Below are positions 1 through 5,744 of a DNA stretch of 7,177 nt, one piece after another (position 1 is the first letter of the stretch; each line of letters opens with the position of its first letter). Source of the stretch: Anaerolineales bacterium (GTDB lineage Bacteria > Chloroflexota > Anaerolineae > Anaerolineales > UBA4823); contig JALHTN010000616.1 of assembly GCA_022865865.1 (NCBI GenBank), positions 1 to 7,177 of the forward strand, read 5' to 3'. The translations under genes and the position numbers were made by a program. The notes beneath the pieces are model-generated. The model searched no databases. It saw nothing but the letters and a program-made list of their open reading frames with translations, and was not told where the DNA came from.

Positions 1-388
1 ATGCTGGATCTTCCTGCTGATCACTTCGCTGCTTCAGCAGGTGAGCCTGGACACCCTCGCCTACAGCCTGTTGGTAGTGACCTTAACCGTGGCTGGTGTG
101 GCTGGATTAAACCTTGCCTTTGGAATCATAGGTGCGAATTTCGAATGGGAAGATCCGCGCCGCATCTCCCAGGGTGCCCTGGGTTGTCTGGGAGCCCTGG
201 CCAGTGGCTTCTCCTTGCTGGTCTGCCTGCTGTTCTTCTTTGGACCGCCGATCCTTTTCGATCTCCTCGATTCCCCCGCCGTCATTGGCCGACTGATCGG
301 TATTGTATTGGGAAGCGCGGTGAGCCTGTGCCTGATGATTATCCCCCTGTGGCTCGTTCGTCAGCGCATCCCGCGCCTTGCCGAATAA
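1..388 (+). CDS. C-terminal part of a multi-pass membrane protein (possible ABC-type exporter permease)
   Basis: An open frame enters from the left edge (first complete codon at position 2) and stops with TAA at 386-388, giving about 128 residues. It is almost entirely hydrophobic: three or four membrane segments are separated by a short polar loop containing GANFEWEDPRR, and the chain ends in a basic tail (RQRIPRLAE). Glycine-rich helices followed by an 'ANF-WEDP' loop resemble the C-terminal end of large exporter-type permeases, where a comparable 'G-YP-F--ENP' loop occurs. This is a resemblance recalled from memory, so the function is tentative. A GTG at 41 could act as a start, but the frame is open and hydrophobic upstream of it, so the real start is probably outside the window. 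The gene points toward the minus-strand VOC remnant, and no clear terminator is seen between them. Confidence 0.72.
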   Translation, partial: CWIFLLITSLLQQVSLDTLAYSLLVVTLTVAGVAGLNLAFGIIGANFEWEDPRRISQGALGCLGALASGFSLLVCLLFFFGPPILFDLLDSPAVIGRLIGIVLGSAVSLCLMIIPLWLVRQRIPRLAE

Positions 389-413
389 TCCTCATTGCCC
401 TGTCTAATTCCTG

Positions 414-479
414 TTTTACCTTTCCCATCCGGTTCCCCAGTCCAGATCTGCATAGGGTCAAGCGACATAAATTCGCCTA
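414..479. repeat. Left copy of an imperfect direct repeat (VOC gene 3' flank)
   Basis: By eye, these 66 bases align without gaps to 6051-6116, with about 46 identical positions. Both segments run from a TTTT-C-TTTCCC block through CCCAGTCCAG to CGCCTA, the reverse complement of the VOC stop codon. The similarity therefore continues past the VOC coding end into the 3' flank, showing that a segment and not only a coding domain was duplicated. Leftward of 414 (389-413) the similarity to the other copy fades, and I see nothing else in that stretch. Confidence 0.65.
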
Positions 480-689
480 ATTGACTGCCCTATCAGGCAG
501 CCCGATCAGTTGCCATAGCAATAATTGAAGATGGTTACGGTTCCATCCAGCGCAATTTTTGGTTCCCTGATGAATAGAACACCCACTGAAAGCAATTCAT
601 TATAATCTCGCCAGAAGTAATCCATGCTCTAGTAGAGAATTACCGGTCCCCGGTTTGGCGTTAGCCGTGCCCATTGATCTTGCCCACCC
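477..689 (-). pseudogene. Decayed VOC-family (glyoxalase-fold) gene, C-terminal half only
   Basis: Read on the minus strand, this segment encodes a broken version of the C-terminal half of the intact VOC protein at 6114-6521. The stretch around FWRDYNELLS, IREPK-AL-GTV and YGN matches the intact gene at about 25 of 38 positions by eye. Damage is clear: an in-frame TAG at 629-631; a deletion of about 7 nt just after the YGN codons, after which the last residues IGLPDRAVN (intact copy IGLAEREVN) read in another frame; and roughly 20 nt missing between about 655 and 685. The N-terminal half is absent, and the sensor-kinase stop codon lies about 30 bp upstream of the remnant. The boundary near 689 is uncertain; 477-655 is firm. 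It is a paralogue remnant with no expected product. Confidence 0.85.
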
Positions 690-690
690 G

Positions 691-716
691 AAGAAAAAGT
701 TCAAGGCAATCCTTGA
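691..716 (-). terminator. Possible intrinsic terminator of the two-component operon
   Basis: Just after the sensor-kinase stop, the minus strand reads TCAAGG-ATTG-CCTTGA, a perfect 6-bp stem with a 4-nt loop, followed by ACTTTTTCTT. The position and the T-run fit a Rho-independent terminator, but the stem is short and only moderately G+C rich, so it would be weak. Confidence 0.45.
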
Positions 717-720
717 CCAA

Positions 721-2232
721 TTACGCTGCTGGTAGCCAGACCGTAAAAGTGGTGCCGGTACCGGTTTGATTATGCACTTCGATCTTCCCGCCATAAACCT
801 CTGCAATCGATTTAGCGATCGCCAACCCCAACCCGCTACCTGATATCTGCTCACTGTCTTCATCCACTTCCCGGCTTCGCGCTTTATCCATACGGTAAAA
901 ACGGTTAAAGATATACGGCAGATGCTCCTCAGGGATACCTGGACCATTGTCGGTGATGCGAACCAGGTTCCAATGCTGGTCACCTGACACCTGACTGGCG
1001 GATTCTACCAGCACCAAGGCATCGTTTCTTTGGGTGTATTTAATCGCATTTTCCACCAGGTTGGTCAATAGCTGCCCCAAATAGACACGGTCTGCCCGGA
1101 CATAACATTCCACAAGAGCTCCGGTCTTCAACGCTACGCTTCTGGCTTGAGCAAGGGGATTAAGTCGCTCCGTTACTTCCAACACAACATCGCTGAGATC
1201 GAGCCTTTCAGCGCGCACAGCAATCTGCCCAGCATCCATGCGTGCCAGCAGCAGCAGCTCATTCACCAGGCTGCTCATCCACTCGTTTTCAGATTGGATC
1301 AGGCGCAGCACCTTTTCATATTCCTTCGGTGTGCGATACTTCTCCAGGGCGCGGTTTGATTCAAGCTCGATGATCGCCAGAGGCGATCGCAACTCGTGGC
1401 TGGCATCAGCGGTAAACTGCCGCTGGCGCTCGAAGGCTGCCTGCAGGCGATCCAACATCTGGTCAAAGGTATCTGCTAATTCGCCCAACTCATCATCCCG
1501 GTGCAGGTTCAACCGCTGACTCAGGTCGCTTTCGCTAATCCGGCGCGCAGTGTGCACAATGGCCTGCACAGGCTTCATCGCCCGGTCCGCTAACCAGTAC
1601 CCACCTCCAAAGGCAATCAGCAAAATGAGCACCGAGCTAAGCACCAGGGAAAAAGACAGCCGCACCAGCTGGTTTTCTGGATCCACAGGGCTGGCAAGCA
1701 GGAGATATCCATCCCACCCTTCTTCGCTACGCAAAGGGCTGACCTCAAAGAGATATACCTTCCCTCCTTCATTTCCCTGGATATCTTGTACTGGTAAAGT
1801 GATAGCCAGGGGTTCTCCGCTTCTCGGAGATTCATTCCAGGTGTTAATCAAAGCCTTCAGTACATCGGTTTGCAATGTGCCTTGCTGCAGCACTACATTT
1901 CCTTCCAAACCAACCAGTGCCAGCACCGCGTTTTCAGGCAGCAAAGGTAGATCGATTTGAGGACTAAGGTTCGAGCGACCTTCATTATCCTCCTCGTATG
2001 AGTGCAGCAGGTCGCTGTAATAGGCAGCCAACTGTGCTGATTGTGTTGCCAGGCGATTCACTGTTTCTGAACGTATGATTTGTGCCTGGCGGGTGTAGAT
2101 GAACACCGAAAATCCGCCCAGGATCAGCGCCAGGATGGCGACGAACAGCAGGGTTAGCCGGAAGCGAAAGCTGTGCAGCACTCGCCGCAGATCTATTGAG
2201 GGTCGGGGTGGCTGAATTGCTGTGCTGTTCAC
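721..2232 (-). CDS. Membrane sensor histidine kinase (HAMP / HisKA / HATPase_c)
   Basis: This 503-residue kinase autophosphorylates on histidine and should pass the phosphate to the regulator encoded just upstream. In order: a cytoplasmic N-terminus; membrane helix 1 at about 25-46; an extracytoplasmic sensor region of roughly 140 residues (48-188) with no recognised fold; helix 2 at about 190-214; a HAMP linker (about 212-265); and HisKA with H279 in FTADASHELRSPLA. The catalytic domain has an N box (NLVENAIKY, N391 and N395), a G1 box DNGPGIP (D428), an F box (IFNRFYRMD) and a G2 box GSGLGLAIAK (465-474), so all catalytic elements are intact. The start is GTG at 2232, overlapping the regulator's TGA as GTGA. 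An AAGGGG ribosome site (2241-2246) lies 8 nt upstream, which implies translational coupling. The length is normal for class I kinases. The signal sensed cannot be read from the sequence. Confidence 0.96.
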   Translation of the reverse strand: MNSTAIQPPRPSIDLRRVLHSFRFRLTLLFVAILALILGGFSVFIYTRQAQIIRSETVNRLATQSAQLAAYYSDLLHSYEEDNEGRSNLSPQIDLPLLPENAVLALVGLEGNVVLQQGTLQTDVLKALINTWNESPRSGEPLAITLPVQDIQGNEGGKVYLFEVSPLRSEEGWDGYLLLASPVDPENQLVRLSFSLVLSSVLILLIAFGGGYWLADRAMKPVQAIVHTARRISESDLSQRLNLHRDDELGELADTFDQMLDRLQAAFERQRQFTADASHELRSPLAIIELESNRALEKYRTPKEYEKVLRLIQSENEWMSSLVNELLLLARMDAGQIAVRAERLDLSDVVLEVTERLNPLAQARSVALKTGALVECYVRADRVYLGQLLTNLVENAIKYTQRNDALVLVESASQVSGDQHWNLVRITDNGPGIPEEHLPYIFNRFYRMDKARSREVDEDSEQISGSGLGLAIAKSIAEVYGGKIEVHNQTGTGTTFTVWLPAA

Positions 2233-2918
2233 GGATCAATCCCCTTGGTTGGCGGCACCAGGCGGTAGCCTACCCCGCGTACTGTTTCCAACAGTTTGAA
2301 CTCGTAGAGGTTGTCAATTTTCCGTCGCAGCCGACGAATGTATACATCCACCACATTTGAGCCGGAGATAAAGTCGAAGTTCCACACATGCGTTTCGATC
2401 ATCTCGCGGGTTAGTATCCGATTCGGAGAGCGCATCATATATTCCAAGATGGCAAATTCACGCGGTGTCAAATCGATGGGGGTATTCCCCCGCTGCACCT
2501 GATGGTTCGCGGGATCCATCGACAGGTCGCCCACCTGCAACAGGGCGGTTTTTTCAGGTTTATTGCGGCGAAGCAGGGCACGCAGGCGAGCCCGGAGTTC
2601 GTTCATCGAGAAGGGCTTGACCAGATAATCATCTGCACCGCTGTCCAGACCATCTACCCGGTCGTCAACAGCATCACGCGCCGTCAACATCAGTATAGGC
2701 GCGTGTATTCCCTGCTGACGCAGGTCGCGACACAGGCTGAAGCCGTCCTTTTTGGGCAGCATCACATCCAGCAGGATCAGGTCATATGGAGCAGCAAGCG
2801 CAAAGTCTTCACCCTCATCCCCGTCGTATGCAACATCCACAGCGTAGCCATCTTCTTCCAGGCTAGTTTTCAAAGATGTATTCAACCGTCGGTTATCTTC
2901 CACAACCAGAATGCGCAT
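2229..2918 (-). CDS. OmpR/PhoB-family response regulator
   Basis: This 229-residue transcription factor has an N-terminal receiver domain (1-115) and a C-terminal winged-helix DNA-binding domain (about 128-222). Receiver landmarks are the acidic pair E7/D8, phospho-acceptor D51 in DLILLDVMLP, switch T79 in LMLTA and K101 in VKPF. The output domain has the usual LTPREFAILEYM helix, a recognition helix around SNVVDVYIRRLRRKI (187-201) and the closing wing TVRGVGYRL. The start is ATG at 2918 with AAGGG at 2925-2929, 6 nt upstream. It is the first gene of the operon and overlaps the kinase gene by 4 nt. Its own promoter carries a tandem repeat typical of sites bound by this family (see 2938-2971), so autoregulation is likely. 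The sequence alone does not separate it from PhoB-, PhoP- or copper-type relatives. Confidence 0.96.
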   Translation of the reverse strand: MRILVVEDNRRLNTSLKTSLEEDGYAVDVAYDGDEGEDFALAAPYDLILLDVMLPKKDGFSLCRDLRQQGIHAPILMLTARDAVDDRVDGLDSGADDYLVKPFSMNELRARLRALLRRNKPEKTALLQVGDLSMDPANHQVQRGNTPIDLTPREFAILEYMMRSPNRILTREMIETHVWNFDFISGSNVVDVYIRRLRRKIDNLYEFKLLETVRGVGYRLVPPTKGIDP

Positions 2919-2937
2919 ATATAACCCTTAAAGATCT

Positions 2938-2971
2938 ATTCTACCCCCTGAAAATGAAAATAACATGACAA
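2938..2971 (-). promoter_or_regulatory. Activator-type promoter of the two-component operon with tandem PhoB-like box
   Basis: The minus strand carries TTGTCAT (2971-2965), a 4-nt spacer GTTA, then TTTTCAT (2960-2954), so the repeats start 11 bp apart. Exactly 10 nt later comes TAGAAT (2943-2938), a 5/6 match to a -10 box. No -35 hexamer lies at the standard distance from it. Transcription would start near 2931, leaving a leader of about 12 nt that is mostly the ribosome site. PhoB-type regulators bind such 11-bp-period direct repeats next to -10 boxes. The mirror promoter at 3042-3075 has the same geometry, which strengthens this one. Confidence 0.7.
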
Positions 2972-2983
2972 TTTCTCAGGGGG
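2944..2983. repeat. Inverted repeat bracketing the regulator promoter box
   Basis: CCCCCTGA at 2944-2951 is perfectly complementary to TCAGGGGG at 2976-2983, with 24 bp between the arms. The arms sit on either side of the tandem TTGTCAT-like box, and the inner arm fills most of the spacer between that box and the -10. It could be a second operator or a hairpin. As DNA it is mostly upstream of the predicted transcript, so an operator is more plausible than an RNA structure. No regulator can be named. Confidence 0.4.
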
Positions 2984-3041
2984 ATCGGCTTTGGCCGGGT
3001 CAATTGCATGGATTTAAGTGACACCGGTCCAGTTTTTAATT

Positions 3042-3075
3042 CTGTCATCGTTTTGTCATCTTCATTCGTTATACT
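3042..3075 (+). promoter_or_regulatory. Activator-type promoter of the ApbE/haem-protein operon with tandem PhoB-like box
   Basis: The plus strand has CTGTCAT (3042-3048), the spacer CGTT, TTGTCAT (3053-3059), then exactly 10 nt, then TATACT (3070-3075), a 5/6 match to a -10 box. The repeats start 11 bp apart. TTGTCA at 3053 resembles a -35 box but lies only 11 nt from the -10, too close for ordinary sigma-70 contact, so an activator is expected. In E. coli, PhoB boxes are built from the same 7+4 repeat with a -10 about 10-11 nt downstream. Transcription should begin near 3082. Confidence 0.72.
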
Positions 3076-3081
3076 CAACCT

Positions 3082-3231
3082 GATTGAGCAGTTGGCTGCA
3101 AGACGTTTGTGAATAAAAAGATTGATCGTATGGGACAAGCCAACAGCCTTCGATGCTATATTTTCGCCCAAGACCCAGGCTTGTTTATACCCTCATTGGT
3201 CAAATGCTCAAACTAAGTTGGAGGTAACTTT
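3082..3231 (+). promoter_or_regulatory. Long 5' leader of the plus-strand operon
   Basis: If transcription starts near 3082, about 150 nt precede the first start codon. The leader contains a perfect 7-bp inverted repeat, GTTGGCT (3091-3097) with AGCCAAC (3138-3144), enclosing 40 nt, and ends in a strong ribosome site GGAGG (3220-3224), 7 nt before the ATG. No known riboswitch was recognised. In particular I saw no RFN/FMN-aptamer motif, which would have been expected had flavin controlled this operon. Confidence 0.4.
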
Positions 3232-3654
3232 ATGCAAAATAAACATGCTGTTTCACCGATTAATAAAACACTCCCAGCTTTGGTTGCTGCGCTGAGTATG
3301 ACCGTTTTTATCGGTTTGACGGTCCTGGCCTTTGGACTGAACGCTTTATTCAACAAAAACGCGAGCGCTGCCCAGACTGCAGACCAGCCAGACTTCCAGG
3401 TCGCTGCAGACCAGGTGACAATCCAGGATTTACAAGAAAACATTTCCCAATACCAGGAACGTGAGAACCAATACTTGAGCGAGCTGCAGCAAGCCGCCGA
3501 CCAGATCGACGAGATCAGCCAGCAAAACCTGCAGTACAAGCAATTAACCCAGGCTCTGCAAAATGCTGGTGTCATCCAGGTCACTCAGGATGGGCAAGTG
3601 CTCGTCTCGCGCAGCGCAAGTGTTGATTCCAGTTTCAGAGACGATGACGACTGA
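3232..3654 (+). CDS. Small membrane-anchored protein with extracytoplasmic coiled coil
   Basis: This 140-residue protein matches no family I recognise. The N-terminal 14 residues are polar and basic, followed by one hydrophobic helix at about 15-40 (LPALVAALSMTVFIGLTVLA core), which should act as an uncleaved signal anchor. Residues 62-112 are rich in Q, E and L with heptad-like hydrophobic spacing (IQDLQENISQY...), so a coiled coil and oligomerisation are likely. A short beta-like stretch (GVIQVTQDGQVLVSRS, 113-128) follows, and the tail ends in four aspartates. The ATG at 3232 has an excellent GGAGG site 7 nt upstream. It is the first gene after the PhoB-like promoter, 91 bp ahead of the next gene. 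No cysteines, histidine pairs or flavinylation motif are seen, so a scaffold or accessory role in the envelope is likelier than direct redox work. That role is inference. Confidence 0.85.
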   Translation: MQNKHAVSPINKTLPALVAALSMTVFIGLTVLAFGLNALFNKNASAAQTADQPDFQVAADQVTIQDLQENISQYQERENQYLSELQQAADQIDEISQQNLQYKQLTQALQNAGVIQVTQDGQVLVSRSASVDSSFRDDDD

Positions 3655-3679
3655 GTTATTGGCTGTGATTTTGCGTGAC

Positions 3680-3697
3680 TTATCAATTTAATTTCAT
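3680..3697 (+). promoter_or_regulatory. Weak third copy of the tandem 7-bp repeat
   Basis: TTATCAA (3680-3686) and ATTTCAT (3691-3697) are spaced 11 bp start to start like the two boxes in the divergent region, and lie upstream of the small exported protein gene. The surrounding DNA is very A+T rich, and no convincing -10 sits 10 nt downstream, so this could be chance. Confidence 0.25.
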
Positions 3698-3745
3698 CCA
3701 ATTTTAAATTCTCTCACTAAAAAGATTTTTATCAGGAGTTTCTCG

Positions 3746-4009
3746 ATGCACAAATTTACTAAGACATTCCTGCACCTGTGGATTTCGTTGGTATCGGTCG
3801 CGGCGTTTGCCTTGAGTTGGTTATTTTTTGCCCACGCCGAAAAGCCAGCTCCGCTTGTTGTGCCTCAGGTGCAAAATTACTCCCCAGGTCAAACTTTACT
3901 GGAACCAATCCCTACCATTAATGACCTCCTGAAGAATGAGATTCCCCCGGCAACCATGTTACAGAACCCCAGCGTTTCATTCCCGCGGCTGCGCACTCGA
4001 GGCTCGTAA
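3746..4009 (+). CDS. Small exported proline-rich protein coupled to apbE
   Basis: This 87-residue protein belongs to no family I recognise. Residues 1-31 form a signal peptide: a basic start (MHKFTKTF), a hydrophobic core at about 9-28 and a plausible cleavage site after AHA (residue 31). If uncleaved, it would be a single-pass anchor. The mature part is short, proline-rich (PAPLVVPQV, LEPIPTIN, NEIPPA) and probably extended, ending in RLRTRGS. The ATG at 3746 has AGGAG (3734-3738) 7 nt upstream. Its TAA shares one base with the ATG of apbE (TAATG, 4007-4011), so the two are translationally coupled. The fixed neighbourhood suggests a partner or accessory of the ApbE/haem-protein pair. It has no cysteine or haem motif. 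Confidence 0.82.
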   Translation: MHKFTKTFLHLWISLVSVAAFALSWLFFAHAEKPAPLVVPQVQNYSPGQTLLEPIPTINDLLKNEIPPATMLQNPSVSFPRLRTRGS

Positions 4010-4959
4010 TGGAATACGATGAATATAAAGCCATGAATACCACCATCCAGGTGGCGGCTGAAGGCAACCGTGACGACTTGGAGCTAGGATTCCAGCAGGT
4101 CAGGCATTTCATCGCAGAATGCGAAGCTCGTTTTTCCCGCTTCCGCGAGGACAGCGAACTATGCCAACTCAACCGCTCGGCTGGAACCTGGTTCCGGGCT
4201 TCCACCGATCTGATCGAACTGATCAAGGAGGCACTGGAACTGTACCAGATAACCGACGGTTTGTTTGACCCATCGATACTCGAAGTCTTGCAACGGGCTG
4301 GTTACGACCGTAGTTTCGATGATATGCCTGAGGTTGGTCAGCCTTCGGTTTCAGTCTTTGCCCAACCGGCTTTATCCCGTTTCGGGCAAGCGAGTCTGGA
4401 CCCTATCCATGGGACGGTTTTCCTGCCTGCCGGAGTACAGGTTGACTTTGGAGGCATTGCCAAGGGATGGATCGCAGAAAAAGCAGCGGATCTACTGGGG
4501 GAATATACACCGGTTTGTGCAGTCAGTATCGGGGGGGATATGGTCTTCCACGGCACTCCCACCGGGGAGGGTTCTTGGCAGGTGTCATTAGAAGACCCTC
4601 TGGACGAACAGAGCGTGCTCGCTGTTCTGAAGGTGGGTTCAGGCGCCCTGGCTACATCCACCGTCACCCGGCGGCGCTGGATGCAAGGCAGCCAGCTGAG
4701 GCACCACATTATCGATCCACGCACCGGCGCCCCAGCTGATGTGGAATGGGTCAGTGTCAGTGTGGGTGCCCCAAAAGCTACCACTGCCGAAGCCTTTGCC
4801 AAAGCGATCCTGATTGGCGGAAGCCTGGTGGGAACCCAATTGGCAGCGCAAATCCCCGGATTATGGTTTATTGCTGTCCATCCGGATGGCAGATTATCTG
4901 GAACTCATAAAAGCAAGGAGATGGTTTATGAATCTGTTCAATTCCAACCGACTACCTAA
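4009..4959 (+). CDS. apbE: ApbE-family FAD:protein FMN transferase
   Basis: Family members transfer FMN from FAD to a Ser/Thr of a target protein. The 316 residues cover the whole domain: the opening YKAMNTTIQV (6-15), the CEARFSRFREDSELCQLN stretch (38-55), GLFDPSILEVLQRAGYDRSF (84-103), VDFGGIAKGWIAEKAADLL (145-163), SIGGDMVFHG (173-182), SWQVSLEDP (189-197), ALATSTVTRRRW (213-224) and HHIIDPRTGAPA (232-243). Two features are odd. There is no signal peptide or lipobox, although many bacterial ApbE proteins work outside the cytoplasm. The canonical A-D-A-L-A-T metal site near the C-terminus reads AEAFAK (259-264), replacing the Asp by Glu and the Thr by Lys. I recall similar variants in homologues beside ferric-reductase-like proteins, so it may be a distinct subgroup. 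The start overlaps the previous stop by 1 nt, with GAGG at 3999-4002. No flavin-carrier target is encoded nearby. Confidence 0.92.
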   Translation: MEYDEYKAMNTTIQVAAEGNRDDLELGFQQVRHFIAECEARFSRFREDSELCQLNRSAGTWFRASTDLIELIKEALELYQITDGLFDPSILEVLQRAGYDRSFDDMPEVGQPSVSVFAQPALSRFGQASLDPIHGTVFLPAGVQVDFGGIAKGWIAEKAADLLGEYTPVCAVSIGGDMVFHGTPTGEGSWQVSLEDPLDEQSVLAVLKVGSGALATSTVTRRRWMQGSQLRHHIIDPRTGAPADVEWVSVSVGAPKATTAEAFAKAILIGGSLVGTQLAAQIPGLWFIAVHPDGRLSGTHKSKEMVYESVQFQPTT

Positions 4960-5674
4960 ACAAGAATGGAAAACACGAATTATTTATAATTTGGTTGTTT
5001 TCAGCCTGGCAGTGATTGGGGTGGGGATGGCTGGGATCTTTTTAATTTCCCCAGCTGGAGTTCCATTGCGCACCATCCTGGCGTCGTTATTTGCCCTTCG
5101 TTCAGACCAGGCAATGTGGTATCTAACTCGCGCCGCCGGGATGATCGCCTACTTGCTGCTTTGGCTTTCCACCGCTTGGGGTCTAGCAATCCCCAGCAAG
5201 CTGTTTGGGAAAGTGCTGAGCGGCGATTTCACGTTTGATTTTCATAAATTCATCTCGTTACTCTCGCTGGGATTTTTGGGCTTACACATTGTTGTGCTGA
5301 CTGCCGACCGCTACCTGCCATTTTCTGTGACCCAGCTGTTGGTGCCTTTTCTATCCCCGTACCGCCCATTATGGGTGGGTATTGGGGTTGTGGCTTTTTA
5401 TCTGCTGCTCCTGGTAACTGTCACTTTTTACCTGCGCAAGCAGATTGGCATGAAAACCTTTCGCTACATCCACTATGCCAGTTTGCTGGCATATGTTGGG
5501 GCAGTCATTCATGCCTTGATGTCTGGAACAGATTCATCACTACCAACCGTGATGGTGATGTATTTAGGCACGTTTTCGGTAATTATTTTTCTGACGGTTT
5601 TCTGGTTGGTCAAACTTTGGATCAACCGTCCGGTAAGAATCCCCTCCAGCAATAACCTCATCCCAAATGAGTAA
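4928..5674 (+). CDS. Ferric-reductase-like transmembrane b-type haem protein
   Basis: This 248-residue protein consists almost entirely of membrane helices: about 17-40, 63-85, 103-125, 148-168, 178-199 and 206-230. Two histidine pairs typical of the ferric reductase/YedZ-MsrQ family are present. H106 and H120 lie in FHKFISLLSLGFLGLH, and H182 and H195 in HYASLLAYVGAVIH. The paired histidines in neighbouring helices should bind two b haems and move electrons across the membrane. There is no C-terminal FAD/NAD(P)H domain, so a separate electron donor is needed. The ATG at 4928 has AAGGAG (4915-4920) 7 nt upstream and overlaps apbE by 32 bp. A longer frame from 4814 would overlap apbE by 146 bp without a comparable ribosome site. 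The pairing with apbE suggests flavin-linked membrane electron transfer; acceptor and direction are unknown. Confidence 0.9.
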   Translation: MNLFNSNRLPKQEWKTRIIYNLVVFSLAVIGVGMAGIFLISPAGVPLRTILASLFALRSDQAMWYLTRAAGMIAYLLLWLSTAWGLAIPSKLFGKVLSGDFTFDFHKFISLLSLGFLGLHIVVLTADRYLPFSVTQLLVPFLSPYRPLWVGIGVVAFYLLLLVTVTFYLRKQIGMKTFRYIHYASLLAYVGAVIHALMSGTDSSLPTVMVMYLGTFSVIIFLTVFWLVKLWINRPVRIPSSNNLIPNE

Positions 5675-5744
5675 CATGCGGCTGGCTGCCCCAGATGAGG
5701 GTTGCCCATAATTAACATATGAGCCCCTCTACGACTAGCTAGAC

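Noticed and set aside
1..480. Plus-strand 159-codon frame starting at the first base
   Set aside because: Its translation is proline/arginine-rich and low in family-like features; the overlapping frame from position 2 is a coherent membrane protein.
600..983. Minus-strand 127-codon open frame overlapping the end of the kinase gene
   Set aside because: It lies out of frame within the kinase catalytic domain, whose motifs are intact in the other frame; its 3' part covers the VOC remnant in the wrong frame.
2502..2924. Plus-strand 140-codon frame antisense to the response regulator
   Set aside because: It is a shadow of a strongly conserved gene, with no ribosome site or domain.
3082..3231. 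FMN riboswitch in the leader of the apbE operon
   Set aside because: It would make sense biologically, but no conserved RFN-type elements or multi-stem layout could be found by eye.
4814..4927. Upstream start for the ferric-reductase-like protein
   Set aside because: It would add 38 residues fully inside apbE without a ribosome site, whereas ATG 4928 has AAGGAG at 7 nt and opens directly into the expected short N-terminus.
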